Shown here: positions 44,783 through 55,672 of the stretch, in pieces
Layout of the letters: every line of letters begins with the position of its first letter
Numbering within the stretch: the stretch's first letter is position 1
NCBI GenBank assembly: GCA_947462335.1
Contig: OX381714.1
Location: 53,985,800-54,049,799 of the forward strand
Reading direction: 5' to 3'
Source: Harmothoe impar
Lineage: Eukaryota; Annelida; Polychaeta; Phyllodocida; Polynoidae
DNA: 64,000 bases
The notes under the pieces: generated by a model
What the model was told of the DNA's origin: nothing
What the model saw: the letters and a program-made list of their open reading frames with translations, nothing else
The model's database searches: none
Position numbers and translations under genes: made by a program

Positions 44783-45999
44783 CCCTTTAAGGATGGCATG
44801 ATGCCTTAATGCATCACGTCCTTGGTCGTCATGATGCATGAATGCAGCCCTGGCGAGTAACTCGCCAGCACTGCTCAAGCATCATGCCAACAAATGTCAT
44901 CTTTTAGTGACAACCGTTAAGGGTCGCATAGTAACTCGCCATTGCTGCATTAATACATCATGCCGACACTATCGACGGCTGATACACTCCCAAATGATCG
45001 GCATGATGTATCAATGAAGCCCTGATGTAGGCTGCATGAATGCACCATAACCAAAGAAATATCATATTAAGGTTGATCGCTACTCTTAACTTTGTATCCA
45101 TGAAATGTCCTGTTTTTCACCCCAAAGTTAGCTTTCATCATTTAGAAATGGAAAATATAAAAAAATGGGGGGGTCCCGAGCTTCTTCTTTTATTACAGAT
45201 TTTTGAAAAAAAAAGTATTCTCTATTTTTGCCAAAAATACAAAAATAAGAGGAAATTTTCATGATTTTTTTTTTTAATGAACCAATACCGAGATTAATTT
45301 TGTATTGCACATGAATAACTCTAGGTTATGTCCTTTAATGGGAAAAATAGAATGATGGTCCAAAAATGTACCTTTGTATGAAAAAACGTGCTGGTTTTAA
45401 GACGATTATTCAAATTTAATGTATAATTTTTCAGCAATATCTAAATATCACTGAAAAAAATCCATGAACTTTTTTTTTTATTTTTTCAAAAAATTGTTCA
45501 TATCAATAGCTAACATTTGAAAGGACTTTTGATAGGTGGTCCCGGGCATATTTTCATGGTTTTGGGCCTTTGAATTTAAAAAATAGTGCAAAAATGGTCT
45601 AAATCTCATATTTAGAGCCTAAAAAAATGGGTAAACGGGCAAAAATTGGGGTGTAAAATGGCTGTATTTCCTACCCTTGGTTATTTCAAAGAACCTGATT
45701 AGATCTTTTTATATCTAGATAATGATTTATTGATTAATAAGTCCAATGTTCTAACTTATATAAAAAATAGAAAATATTATTGGCTATAAATACATCAAAT
45801 ATTCAAAGTCCAATAAAACGCTCAATTTTACTCGAAATTGTCTGATCTTTTTATATAGCTCAGTCAGCATATATATGTTTCTAGTTTATTAATATTAGCT
45901 CAATCTGATACATATAAGCTATATGCGCAGAGACCTGCGCAGTGGTCCGTATTCAATGAGTAGCGATCAACCTTAAAGCACTATGCAGCCCCTAAAGGG
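44783..45999. mobile_element. Hairpin MITE copy 17, split by a 902-bp insertion
   Basis: TTAA both sides (44779-44782, 46000-46003); ends CCCTTTAAGGATGGCATG and AGCCCCTAAAGGG. The right part (AAAGCACTATGCAGCCC) continues exactly where the left part (CATATTAA) stops. Minus the insertion the element is about 310 bp. Confidence 0.9.
45071..45972. mobile_element. 902-bp TTAA-flanked element with GGTTGATCGCTACTC ends
   Basis: 15-bp perfect TIRs GGTTGATCGCTACTC (45071-45085) and GAGTAGCGATCAACC (45958-45972), each flanked by TTAA (45067-45070, 45973-45976). The interior is AT-rich with no ORF over 75 codons, so it is non-autonomous. TTAA specificity fits piggyBac-type transposition although the ends lack the usual CCC. 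Confidence 0.9.
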
Positions 46000-46003
46000 T
46001 TAA

Positions 46004-47461
46004 ACCCGGTCTACACCGCAGTAGTAGCGTGCTGCCACAGTAGGCCTGGCTTCCCCCTTTGACGGCGACTCTCAATGCCTCTATGTTTGTCATAGAAAAC
46101 ATGTGACCGTGCCCGGCTAGGGTCGTCCCTGCTATAGAAACGGGTAGGGCTTGGTACTGTATGGAGGGGGAGGGGCGTGAAGGGGGGGGATGGGTAGAAG
46201 AATCATGCAGGGAGGTGAATGGGTAGGAAGTAGGTGGGTGTGAGGTGGGTGGGGTGGGGCATGGGGCCCTTCTATAGAATGGGATCGGGCTTTGGTGCGT
46301 TATGCTGTGGGTTGGAGGGTGGGAGGGTGGGAGGGTGGGCGGGGGGGGGGGCTTGGGGGGGGGGGCTTGGGGGGGGGGGGGGGCTAGGGTGTACAGGAGG
46401 GGTGGGATCTGTGAATCTATATGGGTGTTATACTTGCAGATGGGGTGTCAGAAGTGGTTGTAACTTGTACTACACAAATTTACTACTAACTGGTCAGACA
46501 TGGAGAAGAGGTGATGAGAGTGATGTTTGAAGTTCAGGATGGCCCCCACTCTTCATTGCTGCTGTGACACCATCATTGTTAAAAATATGTTAGAGTCTTT
46601 AATTTTCTACCTTTCCATGTCATCGTTTTTTTCAAAATATAGGGGTCCTTTTTTACAAGAATGCTCGTAAAAATTGCAAATAGGGGGGTGTTTTCTGTAC
46701 TGAGAGAAATTCATATAGGGTACTCAGAATTCCCATATCTAGTTTTTATTTGGTGATGATGTTCTAAATAGGAGTTTTAAGCCCCAAAAGTTTTTACCAG
46801 AAATATGGTACCCTTTTCACTCAAGAAATCGTGAATAGGAGGTATTTTTAACTACTGTAACGATGATGGTGTCAGGCTACATAGGGAGTGTGGGAGCCGA
46901 GAGGGGGGGGGATGGGAGAGTGTATGCTGATGCTGGATGAAGATGGAGGGTGGTTGGAGGGTGGGGGTCTATATCATTATGGCCGTATTTATGGGAGGGT
47001 ATGGGGTAAATAAGTGTGCTCGTGATAGAATATGGTGGAAAATATTATGCCATCTCTCTGCCCTCTCCCCATCTATCATCCCTCTCCCCCATCTTCTGTC
47101 TTCTCCCCATCTCTCTCCCCAGAGAGAGATAGGTAGAGACAGAGACAGAGAGGAAGAGAGAGCGAGACAGAGGGAGGGACAGAGACGGAGACAGAGGGAT
47201 GGGCAGAGGAGGATGGGCAGAGAGACGGAGACAGAGAGGAAGACAGAGACAGAATGAGAATGAGAGACAGGGATACTAAGACAGACAAACAGAGATAGAG
47301 GCAGGGAGAAGGGGAGAGACTGGATGTAATTTAACACAGGAAAAGAGATAATGAATACAAGAAATTAGAAAAAGGGCTACACGATATTCCGCATTAGCGA
47401 GATACAGTGGCTCCACCTTTTGGACCACTGGTAACAATCATAACCCTTTGCTCTGCAAGGA
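46004..47461. repeat. Unique sequence with G-rich and GA-rich tracts
   Basis: G-runs at about 46314-46390 (GGGTGGGAGGGTGGGAGGG then longer runs) have strong G-quadruplex potential. 47120-47320 is a GA-rich tract (AGAGACAGAGACAGAGAGG). Several translated ORFs are low complexity. No gene is seen. Confidence 0.75.
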
Positions 47462-47629
47462 CCAGCTCAGCCAAATCTCGTGGCCGAGATTAGGGTACAG
47501 GCAGGGTGCAGGTATTGTGAATAGGTTGTACCTGGACACTCCTAATGTCACCTGTGTCCAGTATAGTGTAGTGGTTAGCACTGTGGACTCATAATGCTGG
47601 GAGCCCAAGTTCAAATCCCTACCAGGCCA
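47462..47629 (+). repeat. tRNA-Met-like sequence with 5' flank, left member of inverted pair
   Basis: 47557-47629 reads TCCAGTATAGTGTAGTGGTT AGCAC, then a CTCATAA anticodon-loop-like word and B-box AGTTCAAATCC. The A-box AGTGTAGTGG and B-box are at tRNA spacing. The approximately 95 bp upstream is also shared with the partner. The anticodon stem is imperfect, so pseudo-tRNA or SINE head. Confidence 0.7.
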
Positions 47630-47734
47630 AATAACACTATGTCCTTTAAATACATATTTCTAAATTTTCTTTAGTATTGTGAATAATGTATTCTGTTTCC
47701 AAAATTGCTTTACTTATGAATTTGATTACCAGGC

Positions 47735-47905
47735 ATTGCCTGGAAGAGATTTGAACTCAGGTACTCTGCATCATGAGTCCACAGTGCTAACCACTACACT
47801 ATACTGGACACAGGTGACATAAGGAGTGTCCAGGTATGACCTATTCACAATACCTGCACCCAGTTTGTACCCTAATCTCGGCCACGAGATTTGGCTAAGC
47901 TGGTT
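47735..47905 (-). repeat. tRNA-Met-like sequence, right member of inverted pair
   Basis: Complement of the left member, including CTCATGA loop, GAGTTCAAATCTC B-box and the shared flank through GCCACGAGATTTGGCTAAGC. The spacer between members is about 105 bp. Confidence 0.7.
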
Positions 47906-48049
47906 TCTGCGAGTACTGGGAATAGACCTAGGACCAGTGGAAATGGCGCTGCCCACTGATCATCTCGCTAATGCCCTATAGAAGAGGCTGGGAAGTCCCA
48001 TGCATAGTTAAAGTATATTGTCTGAAGTATCATTTCGTTTTCTTGACAT

Positions 48050-48340
48050 GGTCTTGAGTATACAGGGCACGATACCATCGGGTTTGTTCCCACGAATAAA
48101 TATTACCCCCACCCACCCACCCCCATACACCCTCCCTAATATTGGTGGTACTAGGGCAATGCTCAGCCCCAATATGCCTCAGAGATCAGTTTCAGCATTT
48201 ACCGAAACTAGGGTGGAGTACCGTTTGGTGTTGAGCTTCCAGTCAGAAGGCTACAGTTTATTCCCACGAATAAATACCCCCCCCCTTACCCACACACACG
48301 TTACGCCCCCATACTATTGAAGGTACCAGGGTAATACCCA
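48050..48340. repeat. Imperfect tandem duplication with TTCCCACGAATAAATA
   Basis: GGGTTTGTTCCCACGAATAA at 48079 and CAGTTTATTCCCACGAATAA at 48253, each followed by ACCCCC tracts and TACTAGGG/ACCAGGG words; period about 174 bp. Confidence 0.65.
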
Positions 48341-48369
48341 TCCCAGGAGGGAGGGAGGGTACTCTACTA

Positions 48370-48835
48370 CCGGTACCATGCATTGGATAACCACTGCAGC
48401 ACGACTCTGGAAAGCGATGAGTTTGAGTTTGAGTTTTTATTTTGGCAAACAATCCTCTACAAGTATTTCGATCCAAGTCTAGGTATATGCAATGCATCAC
48501 GGAATTCACAGGAATTCATCTTATCAATCAATCCAAGTGAATATGGTGCTGAATTTCCATTAGATTCTGAAAAGGGGGGCGGTCAGATGTCATCAAGGCC
48601 CTGATAAGTAGGGCGGTCAAAACCATAACATTAAATTGAGTTAGATTTCTTGCCGAAAGGAAATAAATAGCATTGAATTTGTACAAAATTCCTAGAGACA
48701 ATTCTTCCAACCCCTGAAAAGGAGGGCGGTCAAATCTCCCAACCCCTGAAAAGTAGGCCGTCAAATCTCCCAAACTCTGACGAGAAGGGCGGTAGGGCGG
48801 CAGTTGCTATCTACCCTCAAAGACTGAGCGACCCC
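48370..48835. repeat. Dispersed repeat E, copy 1
   Basis: CATTGGATAACCACTGCAGC at the start and GGGCGGCAGTTGCTATCTAC near the end are shared with 53755-54070. Between them GGGCGGTCA words after CTGAAAAG repeat. Confidence 0.75.
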
Positions 48836-48972
48836 CCGGGTACCCATCCTGTACCGACCTGAGATGGGGTTCTATGGGCAGCGCTGGGACTGTGGCTGTT
48901 GTGAAGAGTTGGCTTGGCGTGGGTGCAGCTTGTGGACGACATGAAGAGACTGGGCCTGAAGGTGGCTTTTAT

Positions 48973-49213
48973 ACCTGTAAGGGCCGCATAGTGCTTTAAT
49001 TGCAACTGTTTGTAGGCATGATGCATGAATGCAGCCCTGACGAGTAACTGTCCAGTGCTGCATTCATGCATCAATCCGGCCTAATAGAGTTGATACACTC
49101 CTGAAGGGTTCACATGATGCATCATTGCATGATGCACCAATGAGTTAATCCTCCCCGATGCTATACATTGGTGTATCACAACGACAAATGATCATGCTGC
49201 CACCATTAGAGGG
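48973..49213. mobile_element. Hairpin MITE copy 18
   Basis: Left CTGTAAGGGCCGCATAGTG, right CACCATTAGAGGG; stem GGCATGATGCATGAATGCAG with CTGCATTCATGCATC. A minus-strand ORF starting MMHECSTGQLLVRAAFMHH is the stem translated. Confidence 0.78.
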
Positions 49214-49518
49214 TTCCCCGACTGTGGTGGCATTGTGCAGGCAGGGTGCTCCTCTCTTCACACCACCTCTGCCGTGACCGGGCCCTTTCAGCACTATACA
49301 CTGCCCGCCCTTTGAGCATGGCTCCCTGGGCCTGGTGCCCATACTAGTGTCTATGCACCCGGTGGGTGTTGCATGGGGGTGGCTAGTCTGTTTGCCCGCT
49401 CTGTTGTAAATGCCTCTTTTGAGACCAAATGAAACATCTCGTCCCATTCAGGGCCTGGAGACTAGTGTGATTTATCCCAACACTTACTCAGTACGCTCTA
49501 TCTTTACTACCTTCTGTA

Positions 49519-49750
49519 CCCCTTTAAGGACGGCATGTCACTAAAAGATGACATTGGTCGTCATGATGCACCGATGCAGCCCCAGCGAGTGACTCGCCGG
49601 GGCTGCATTGGTGCATCATGCCTACCCTTCGGGAGTGTGTCAACCCCGTAGAGTCGGCATGATGCTTGGATGCAGCCCTGGCACGTTACTTGCCAGGGCT
49701 GCATTCATGCAATATGAAGGCCTTAAGGCATTATGCCGTCCTTAAAGGGG
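49519..49750. mobile_element. Hairpin MITE copy 19
   Basis: Ends CCCCTTTAAGGACGGCATG and GCCGTCCTTAAAGGGG are almost perfect inverted repeats; flanks GTA and TAC. First stem GATGCACCGATGCAGCCCC with GGGGCTGCATTGGTGCATC. Confidence 0.87.
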
Positions 49751-49793
49751 TACTCTGGCCACTCTCTCCGCCCACCAACCTGGTCCTTCCACC

Positions 49794-49868
49794 CTGCAAG
49801 GGCCGCATTGAGCTTCATGTCCCTATCGTCATGATGCATGAATGCAGCGCTGGCGAATCTACTCTACA
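49794..49868. mobile_element. Hairpin MITE fragment (left end only)
   Basis: AAGGGCCGCATTGAGC then CATGATGCATGAATGCAGCG; truncated before the next element. Confidence 0.6.
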
Positions 49869-49889
49869 TGACTACAAACGGATAGAGCG

Positions 49890-50890
49890 CACAGAGAGAA
49901 GTAAAGGCGTCACCATGACTCTTTTACCATAGTCAACTCTAGTTGACTCTGATAGCAGAGTCATGATGACTCTGGTGGAGGGGTCACAGCTACTTCAGTC
50001 ATACCCCTTGCTCCTTGTACAAATTGACTCTCCCTCTTGACTCCATCAGTGCAGAGTCAAGTGCAGTTGACTCTGCCCACAGCAGAGTCGTTTGTAGTTT
50101 GACCCTTCATGAAGAGACAAATAAAAAATGTATTGACTCTGATAGTAGTTGCATATGAAACCACCTGGTGGGGCAACCAACACTAATTTGGTATCAGTGG
50201 CAACCACAAGGCAGAGCCACTATCTATATGTTAGATAATTGTTACATGCCACACAGTTTTGATTCTTTATAGATAGGTCCACTATGTCTAAATAGTGTGG
50301 TTAAGGGATGTCAATGGATAAGCTTTCCAGTTGACTTACCTGAATCCAATATGATGACAAACTGTACAATACATTCCAAGAACATCAACAGTATAGAGCT
50401 TAGTCACCATATGTGTGGGTATGGGATATGAAGATAAAGCTGGGCACTAACTGTGTGAGATATAATGTGTGGCACTGCTTACTACTTCTAAAATGTGTAT
50501 GGCCAATGGTCTGTAGAATGTAGTGTGAGGCAGATATAACTTAGCCCTTTCACACAGGGGGAAGTGGTAGACATTACAAAATATCTTGTTATTGACCTGT
50601 CTTGGGCAATAACCTCACCTACTCACTTCCCTTACAGGCCTCACCTGGCTTGCCCACTAATTATATACACCTGTTGCCCCCCACTCTACCCTGGTATAAA
50701 TACACAATCCAACTGACCTGCATGCACTCATGTATTTGATTTTGACTCCCCGTCTTTTGATGGGTCAACTGCTGATGAATCTTCAGGAATGGAGAGTCAA
50801 ACTCATTTGACTATCCTCTACAGGTGTCACGTGGGAGACAAACTGCGACTCTGGCTGTCAGAGTCGTGGCGACTCCTTTACTTTTCTGTG
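49890..50890. mobile_element. 1-kb element with CACAGAGAGAAGTAAAGGCG ends
   Basis: Left CACAGAGAGAAGTAAAGGCG..CCATGACTC faces right GAGTCGTGGCGACTCC..TTACTTTTCTGTG. Near each end TTGACTCT/AGAGTCA words are repeated on both strands. No transposase ORF. Ends resemble the TA-flanked MITE family at 15706. Confidence 0.75.
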
Positions 50891-50924
50891 TGCACTATTT
50901 GCGGGTACCCAGCCACTATAAGTG

Positions 50925-51500
50925 CCCTCTCTCCCATCTCTTTCCTCTACCCCCTCTTTGCCCCCACCCCTCTGCTCCCTCTCTATTCTCTCCCCACCCC
51001 TCTACTCTCTACCCCATCGCGCTGCCCTCTCCTCCATCTCTCTTCCCTCCCCTCATCTCTGCTTTCTCCCTGATCCCTTTGGTCCCTCTCCCATATCTCT
51101 TCCCTCTCCCCCGTCCCTCTGCTCTCTACCCCCATCTCCCTGACTTCTCTGCATGTATCTGCCGTTTACCCCCTTCCCTCTCCACATCGCTCTTCCCTCT
51201 CCCCCATCTCTCCGTCTTCTCCCCATTCCTCTGCCCTCCCTCCCTTCCCTCTGCCCCATCTCTCTACCCTCTGCCCATCCCCCTCCCCTATCTCTTTTCA
51301 TTCTCCCTCATATACCTGCTCGGTCCTGCCATCGCTCTGCCCTCTCCCATATCTCTCCCCTCTGCCCCACCCCTCTGCTCTCTACCCCCATCGCTCTGTC
51401 TTCTCCCCATCTCTCTGCCCTCCCCTGGACCCCTCTCCCCCTTCCCTCTCCCCTCTGCCCATCTCTCTACCCCCTCCCCCACCTTCTTTACCATCCACCA
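50925..51500. repeat. Pyrimidine-rich tract of about 575 bp
   Basis: Nearly pure C/T on the plus strand, with CTCTGCCCTCTCCCCCATCT phrases repeating irregularly about every 45-60 bp. The 265-codon Pro/Ser/Leu-rich ORF 50824-51621 and its neighbours are translations of this tract. Confidence 0.93.
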
Positions 51501-51602
51501 CCTACCACTTGGCAGTGGACACTACTTGCTACATTTACTGTGGACTATTTGCTTTCTATGTGGTGTTGGGACTATACTGGTGTATGGGGAGGGGGAGGGT
51601 AA

Positions 51603-51803
51603 CCCTTTAAGCACCCGATAGTGTTTTAATGTGCTATGTCCTTGGCCGTCACGATGCATGAATTCAGTTTTTTGCGATCGTACTCGCCAGGGCTGCATTC
51701 ATGCATTATGTAGGGTTGATATGATGCTTGAATGCAGCCCTGGCTGCCTACTCATGATGAGATATGGCATGTTGCATTAATTCATCATGCGGCATTTAAA
51801 GGG
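51603..51803. mobile_element. Hairpin MITE copy 20
   Basis: Left CCCTTTAAGCACCCGATAG, right ATGCGGCATTTAAAGGG, flanked by GTAA and TTAT; shortened second stem. Confidence 0.8.
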
Positions 51804-52720
51804 TTATGAACAGGGAGGAGGTCGACCCCTCTCAGTGTCCAACCAACAAAACCCACCCAGGGCATGATTAACATCGCCGCCCAAGCCTCCAAAAGACGAA
51901 CTAAGGTCCATAGAAAAAAGCCCCCCTTCTCCTCCCACCTCCCCCTCCCCCCCCCCATACACTCCCCACCCACCTGTAGCCCAGTCTCTATGGGCAAGTC
52001 GCCACTCTCATTGAAACACACTCCGGGTCAGGTAGAAAAGATGAATACACCAACTCCCAAGCTCTCCAAATCAACATAATAGCTATTTTATTTGCGGTCC
52101 CTTTGGCCGCGCAGCAGTTTAGAATGCTGCTTTGAGAAGGCCTCCATAGTATGCGCCATACATCAGTCCACGTTTTCAAAACGGCCTTCCTGTAAGGAAT
52201 CCTTTCAATGCTGGGTGAGTTTTCTATGCTGTTTTGGTATAAGGCTCCCAGGGTGGGACGCTTGTATGGAAGTATTTTCTCATGGGTGCAGGTTCAGTTT
52301 GAAAAGGCCTTTCTGGAGTTTTTGTCAGAGCTTTTCTGTGGATATTGAATTAGTTACATGTACACGTTTTCTATGGGAGAAGGCAAGGAGTAACACCACG
52401 AGATTCTGATCTTGAAGCAAGTTGGGGAGCAGATTTTCACCCAATGGTTTGAAGTAGTTTGTGGTCAAAGGGTTCCTTTGGAGGTGCCGCCTTTAGAATA
52501 GCTACATTCACTGGGAAGCGCTATGAATCCCCTTTAGTTGGTTGTGAATACCTTTCCCATTGATTTGTGCAGTAGTGCTGACTTTGTATAGCTACTGTAC
52601 ACCTACAAAAATGGCAACCAACATTTTACAGTGTAACACATGTGATAATGATATTTTTAAAACTTAGAAAATATGACACACAACCATAGGTGTACCATAT
52701 GGCTATATAGACAGAGGTCC
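51804..52720. other. No gene recognised
   Basis: C-run at 51946-51955; AAGGCCT-type words recur between 52135 and 52310. The 105-codon ORF at 52092 starts at TTG, not ATG, and has no domain. A word ATTTTACAGTGTAAC at 52622 resembles the end of the 35175-35300 small MITE. Confidence 0.5.
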
Positions 52721-52729
52721 ATGATGATT

Positions 52730-52848
52730 TGTCTGAACGACAGGTTTCTTCACGAGTGGTGCATTGGATTGTATCACACGAGGCGGAGCAGAGTGTGATG
52801 CGATCCAAAGCACCATGAGTGGAGAAACCAGGAGTTCAGACTGATTAG
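52730..52848. repeat. Long hairpin with GTTTCTNCAC stem
   Basis: TGTCTGAACGACAGGTTTC..GTGGTGCATTGGATTGTATC faces GATGCGATCCAAAGCACCAT..GAAACCAGGAGTTCAGAC; arms about 52 bp with some mismatches, loop about 12 nt. GTTTCTCCAC words recur to 53043. Confidence 0.8.
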
Positions 52849-53196
52849 AGTGGATCTTTGTACTTATTTCATGTAATTCTTGATTCATTTTTATCAAAAT
52901 ATCATTTTAAAGATTAGGTTCATAGTTATTTTGGTTATGTCATTGTGGAGAAACAGCTCATGGAGAATGAGAATCAGTTTCTCCACGGGTGTGTGGAGAA
53001 TGACAATTTTAGAAATAAAGCATAGTAACTTTGTTTCTCCACATGAAATAAAAGGCACAGCTCTATGATAATATATCAAAAGAATTCTAATTATGCAGGT
53101 CTACCATAATTATATTAAGACTTAAAACTATATTCCATAACTATGAAAAACAACTACAGATGTGCCACAACTATGCCACAGAATTCTATCACTACA

Positions 53197-53260
53197 CAGA
53201 GAGAAATGTGAGCGTCGCTGTCGCCAAAACTACTCACTTTTGAAATTTATAGATATAAAA
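53197..53260. repeat. Half of a CACAGAGAGAAATGTGAGCG-ended foldback
   Basis: The word matches the end type of 39676 and 32801 but lacks a visible partner. Confidence 0.45.
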
Positions 53261-53327
53261 ACTAGACATCTGAACTATATGGCACAGCTAACGATAATTA
53301 TATGAGACGGTGTTAATGTAGTCCCAG

Positions 53328-53688
53328 TCGGCATGATGCTTGAATATATCCCTGAAGTAGACTGCTCACACTGAAAAAGTAAACGTGTCTCCAGACCCGT
53401 CCAAGTGACTCGTCTACCCCGGTAAGTGACAAGGAAGCAGGTCTTCTAGCTGTAGATAGAAGACCCACTTGGTATGTGCCAGCCCAAAACCTGACATGTG
53501 CCAGCTCCAGATTCTATTTATGGGATGCTAACCTGATAGGTTAGACAACTTTGACTCGTTTATTCTATGATAGACGAGCCTGGAGACAAGTTTACTTTTC
53601 CAGTGCAGGACTACATTAATATAACATGACGACAAGTCGTGGAACAGTATTGATATAAATAAAGCACTCTGCTGCCCTTAAAGTGGGA
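53328..53688. mobile_element. Hairpin MITE copy 21, interrupted by a CACTG-ended MITE
   Basis: GTCGGCATGATGCTTGAAT before and CAGGACTACATTAATATAAC after the insertion; right end CTGCTGCCCTTAAAGTGGG. Left terminus lost. Confidence 0.72.
53368..53605. mobile_element. CACTG-ended MITE, copy 3, nested
   Basis: Ends CACTGAAAAAGTAAACG and GTTTACTTTTCCAGTG, internal GCAGGTCTTCTAGCTG; sits inside hairpin MITE copy 21. Target duplication ambiguous (CA or AC). Confidence 0.85.
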
Positions 53689-53744
53689 AAATCTGGTTGT
53701 CATCAAGAAGTACCAAGGTGCTTGTGTATCTAAGGCCCGGGGGG

Positions 53745-54080
53745 GGGGCTACTCTGCCATGTATTGGATAACCACTGCAGCACAGCTCTGAAAAGCGGTG
53801 GCGGTGAATTTCCATTACATCCCAAAAAGGGGGCAGTCAGATGTAGGTAAGGCGCAGAGAAGTAAGTATTATTGCTTAAAGGGATGAATAAAATGAATTT
53901 GTACAAAATTGTGAGAGACCTAAACTTAAAATATCCCATCCAGCAAGTAGATAGCAGCAGTGGTTTGGAGTAGGGCAGTACATGTGCAGGTTATCCACAT
54001 ACATAGGGCGGTCAAATCTCCCAAGCTCTGAAAAGTAGGGCGATAGGGCGGCAGTTGCTATCTACTCTCAAACACTCAGT
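53745..54080. repeat. Dispersed repeat E, copy 2
   Basis: ATTGGATAACCACTGCAGCA at 53763 and GGGCGGCAGTTGCTATCTAC at 54044; shared with 48370-48835. As there, a hairpin MITE follows closely. Confidence 0.75.
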
Positions 54081-54099
54081 GCCCACCCCGGGATCTAAG

Positions 54100-54243
54100 G
54101 ACTGCTTAGCATTCCTTGTAGGGCCATTTGTCGGAATGATGCATGAATGCAGCCCTGGTAAGTTGGCTCACCAGGACTGCATTCATTCATGCATCAAGAC
54201 GACCAAAGATAACACATTAAAGCACTATACGGCCATTAATGGG
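54100..54243. mobile_element. Hairpin MITE copy 22, left end decayed
   Basis: Stem GGAATGATGCATGAATGCAG with CTGCATTCATTCATGCATC; right end CTATACGGCCATTAATGGG then TTAA. Confidence 0.75.
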
Positions 54244-54577
54244 TTAAACCAAGGGCCTACGGTAGGGACACCAGAGGTCACTTTCTCTCCGCACCTCAGA
54301 CCAGGCACTCACTCCCTCCCCCGACCTGCAGCCCCTCCCTTTTTTCTGCATTTTACTACATGATAATGACCATATTTGTAGAGATGTATAACTCAAAGGG
54401 TGGCGATAAGCAATGTGAATAGGGCCGATTATCGTGATGACACGCCGGGTAACGAGCGCCTAACTCTCACACCAGGGGGCGGGGTGGTGGTGTAGGGGGC
54501 CAGGGGCACCCCCAGACCCCCCCCCCCGGCCCTCACTATTCCAATGGACAAGTCCCCGCCCTACCCCATATATTTAA

Positions 54578-54753
54578 CCATTTATGGGCAGCATGGTGCT
54601 CTACTGCATTATGCCATTCATCGCCCCATGTATGATCGTTGTGATGCCTGAATGCAACCCTAAGAAATAGACTCACCAGGGCTGCATTCATGCATGCATC
54701 ATGACGGCAAAGGGAATAACGCATTATCAAAGCACTATGCAGCCCTTAAAGGG
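54578..54753. mobile_element. Hairpin MITE copy 23, short form
   Basis: TTAA both sides (54574-54577, 54754-54757); ends CCATTTATGGGCAGCATGG and CTATGCAGCCCTTAAAGGG. Only one stem, 176 bp in all. Confidence 0.87.
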
Positions 54754-54757
54754 TTAA

Positions 54758-55527
54758 CTCTACAACGTCCCACTTTACGGCTATATACCTGAGATGAATA
54801 CTGCAGGAATGGCAGCAACAAAAGCCGCACCTCAGCCAACATAATGGACTCTAGAGTTGAGATTTGAACCGCTGCTGGTCTAGAGGCAGCAACAATGCTG
54901 TAGCATACAGAGCAGCCCATGCTGCACCAGGGGCTGCTGCCGGGTTGTGGCATGGTCTGGGGGGTACCAGGGGCATTTTGTAGGGAAATCCCTATGAGGG
55001 TGATACCATTGATTCCATCCCATACCTTATATTCCAAGTCATTATTGAAGCATTTCTATTTGTACTAGAACTAAACAGTATGATAGACATGACATAGCAC
55101 ACACTAGCATTGCTAACTCACATTAAGCACAGTATACATGTAACGAGGCATCTGTGATGCATTTGAATATTATGAACTGTGATATTGAGAAATGAATAAT
55201 TGTATGCTCTGCTGTAGCAGCCAAAATACAGGAACTTGTTCCTGACTGTTGCAGTTAATATTTTTAAAAGATTGAATTGAGTTGAATAATTGAATTGTAG
55301 TGCAGCGTTTTATCCTAAAACGGTGCTGCCTAACGAGTTGTGAAAAATAGAAATATGACTGAGTGAGGGGTCCTCTGTATGCGATTCAAGTTAGTGCTAA
55401 ATGGACATTTTACAGCCATCAAATATTTAATTCATTTATTACATACTTCCCAATTCACCTGGAACTATATGGGTCCACTTCTGTACACTTCTATGGGACA
55501 CCCAATGCTGCCCATGGGAAGGGCATA
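54758..55527. other. No gene recognised; one B-box-like word
   Basis: GAGATTTGAACC (54858-54869) on the minus strand is a B-box-like GGTTCAAATCTC, but no matching A-box at proper spacing was found. Remaining sequence is unique and AT-rich. Confidence 0.45.
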
Positions 55528-55672
55528 CACAGAGAGAAGAAACAGCGTCAAAAGGGAGTCCAGGTTGCCTCCAAAATGACTCCACTGTTTAGGGGAGTCC
55601 AGGTTGCCTAAGGGTGCCTAGGTGACTCTCTGGCTTATATGACTCTCCCAGATGACTCCCCTAGGTAAAATC
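55528..55672. mobile_element. Partial TA-type MITE, left half
   Basis: TA then CACAGAGAGAAGAAACAGCG, internal AGGGAGTCCAGGTTGCCTCC repeated; right TIR missing. Confidence 0.75.

Noticed and set aside
50824..51621. 265-codon Pro/Ser/Leu-rich ORF
   Set aside because: Translation of a polypyrimidine tract; overlapping frames are open too.
52092..52409. 105-codon ORF
   Set aside because: Starts at TTG, which is not expected in a eukaryote, and shows no domain.
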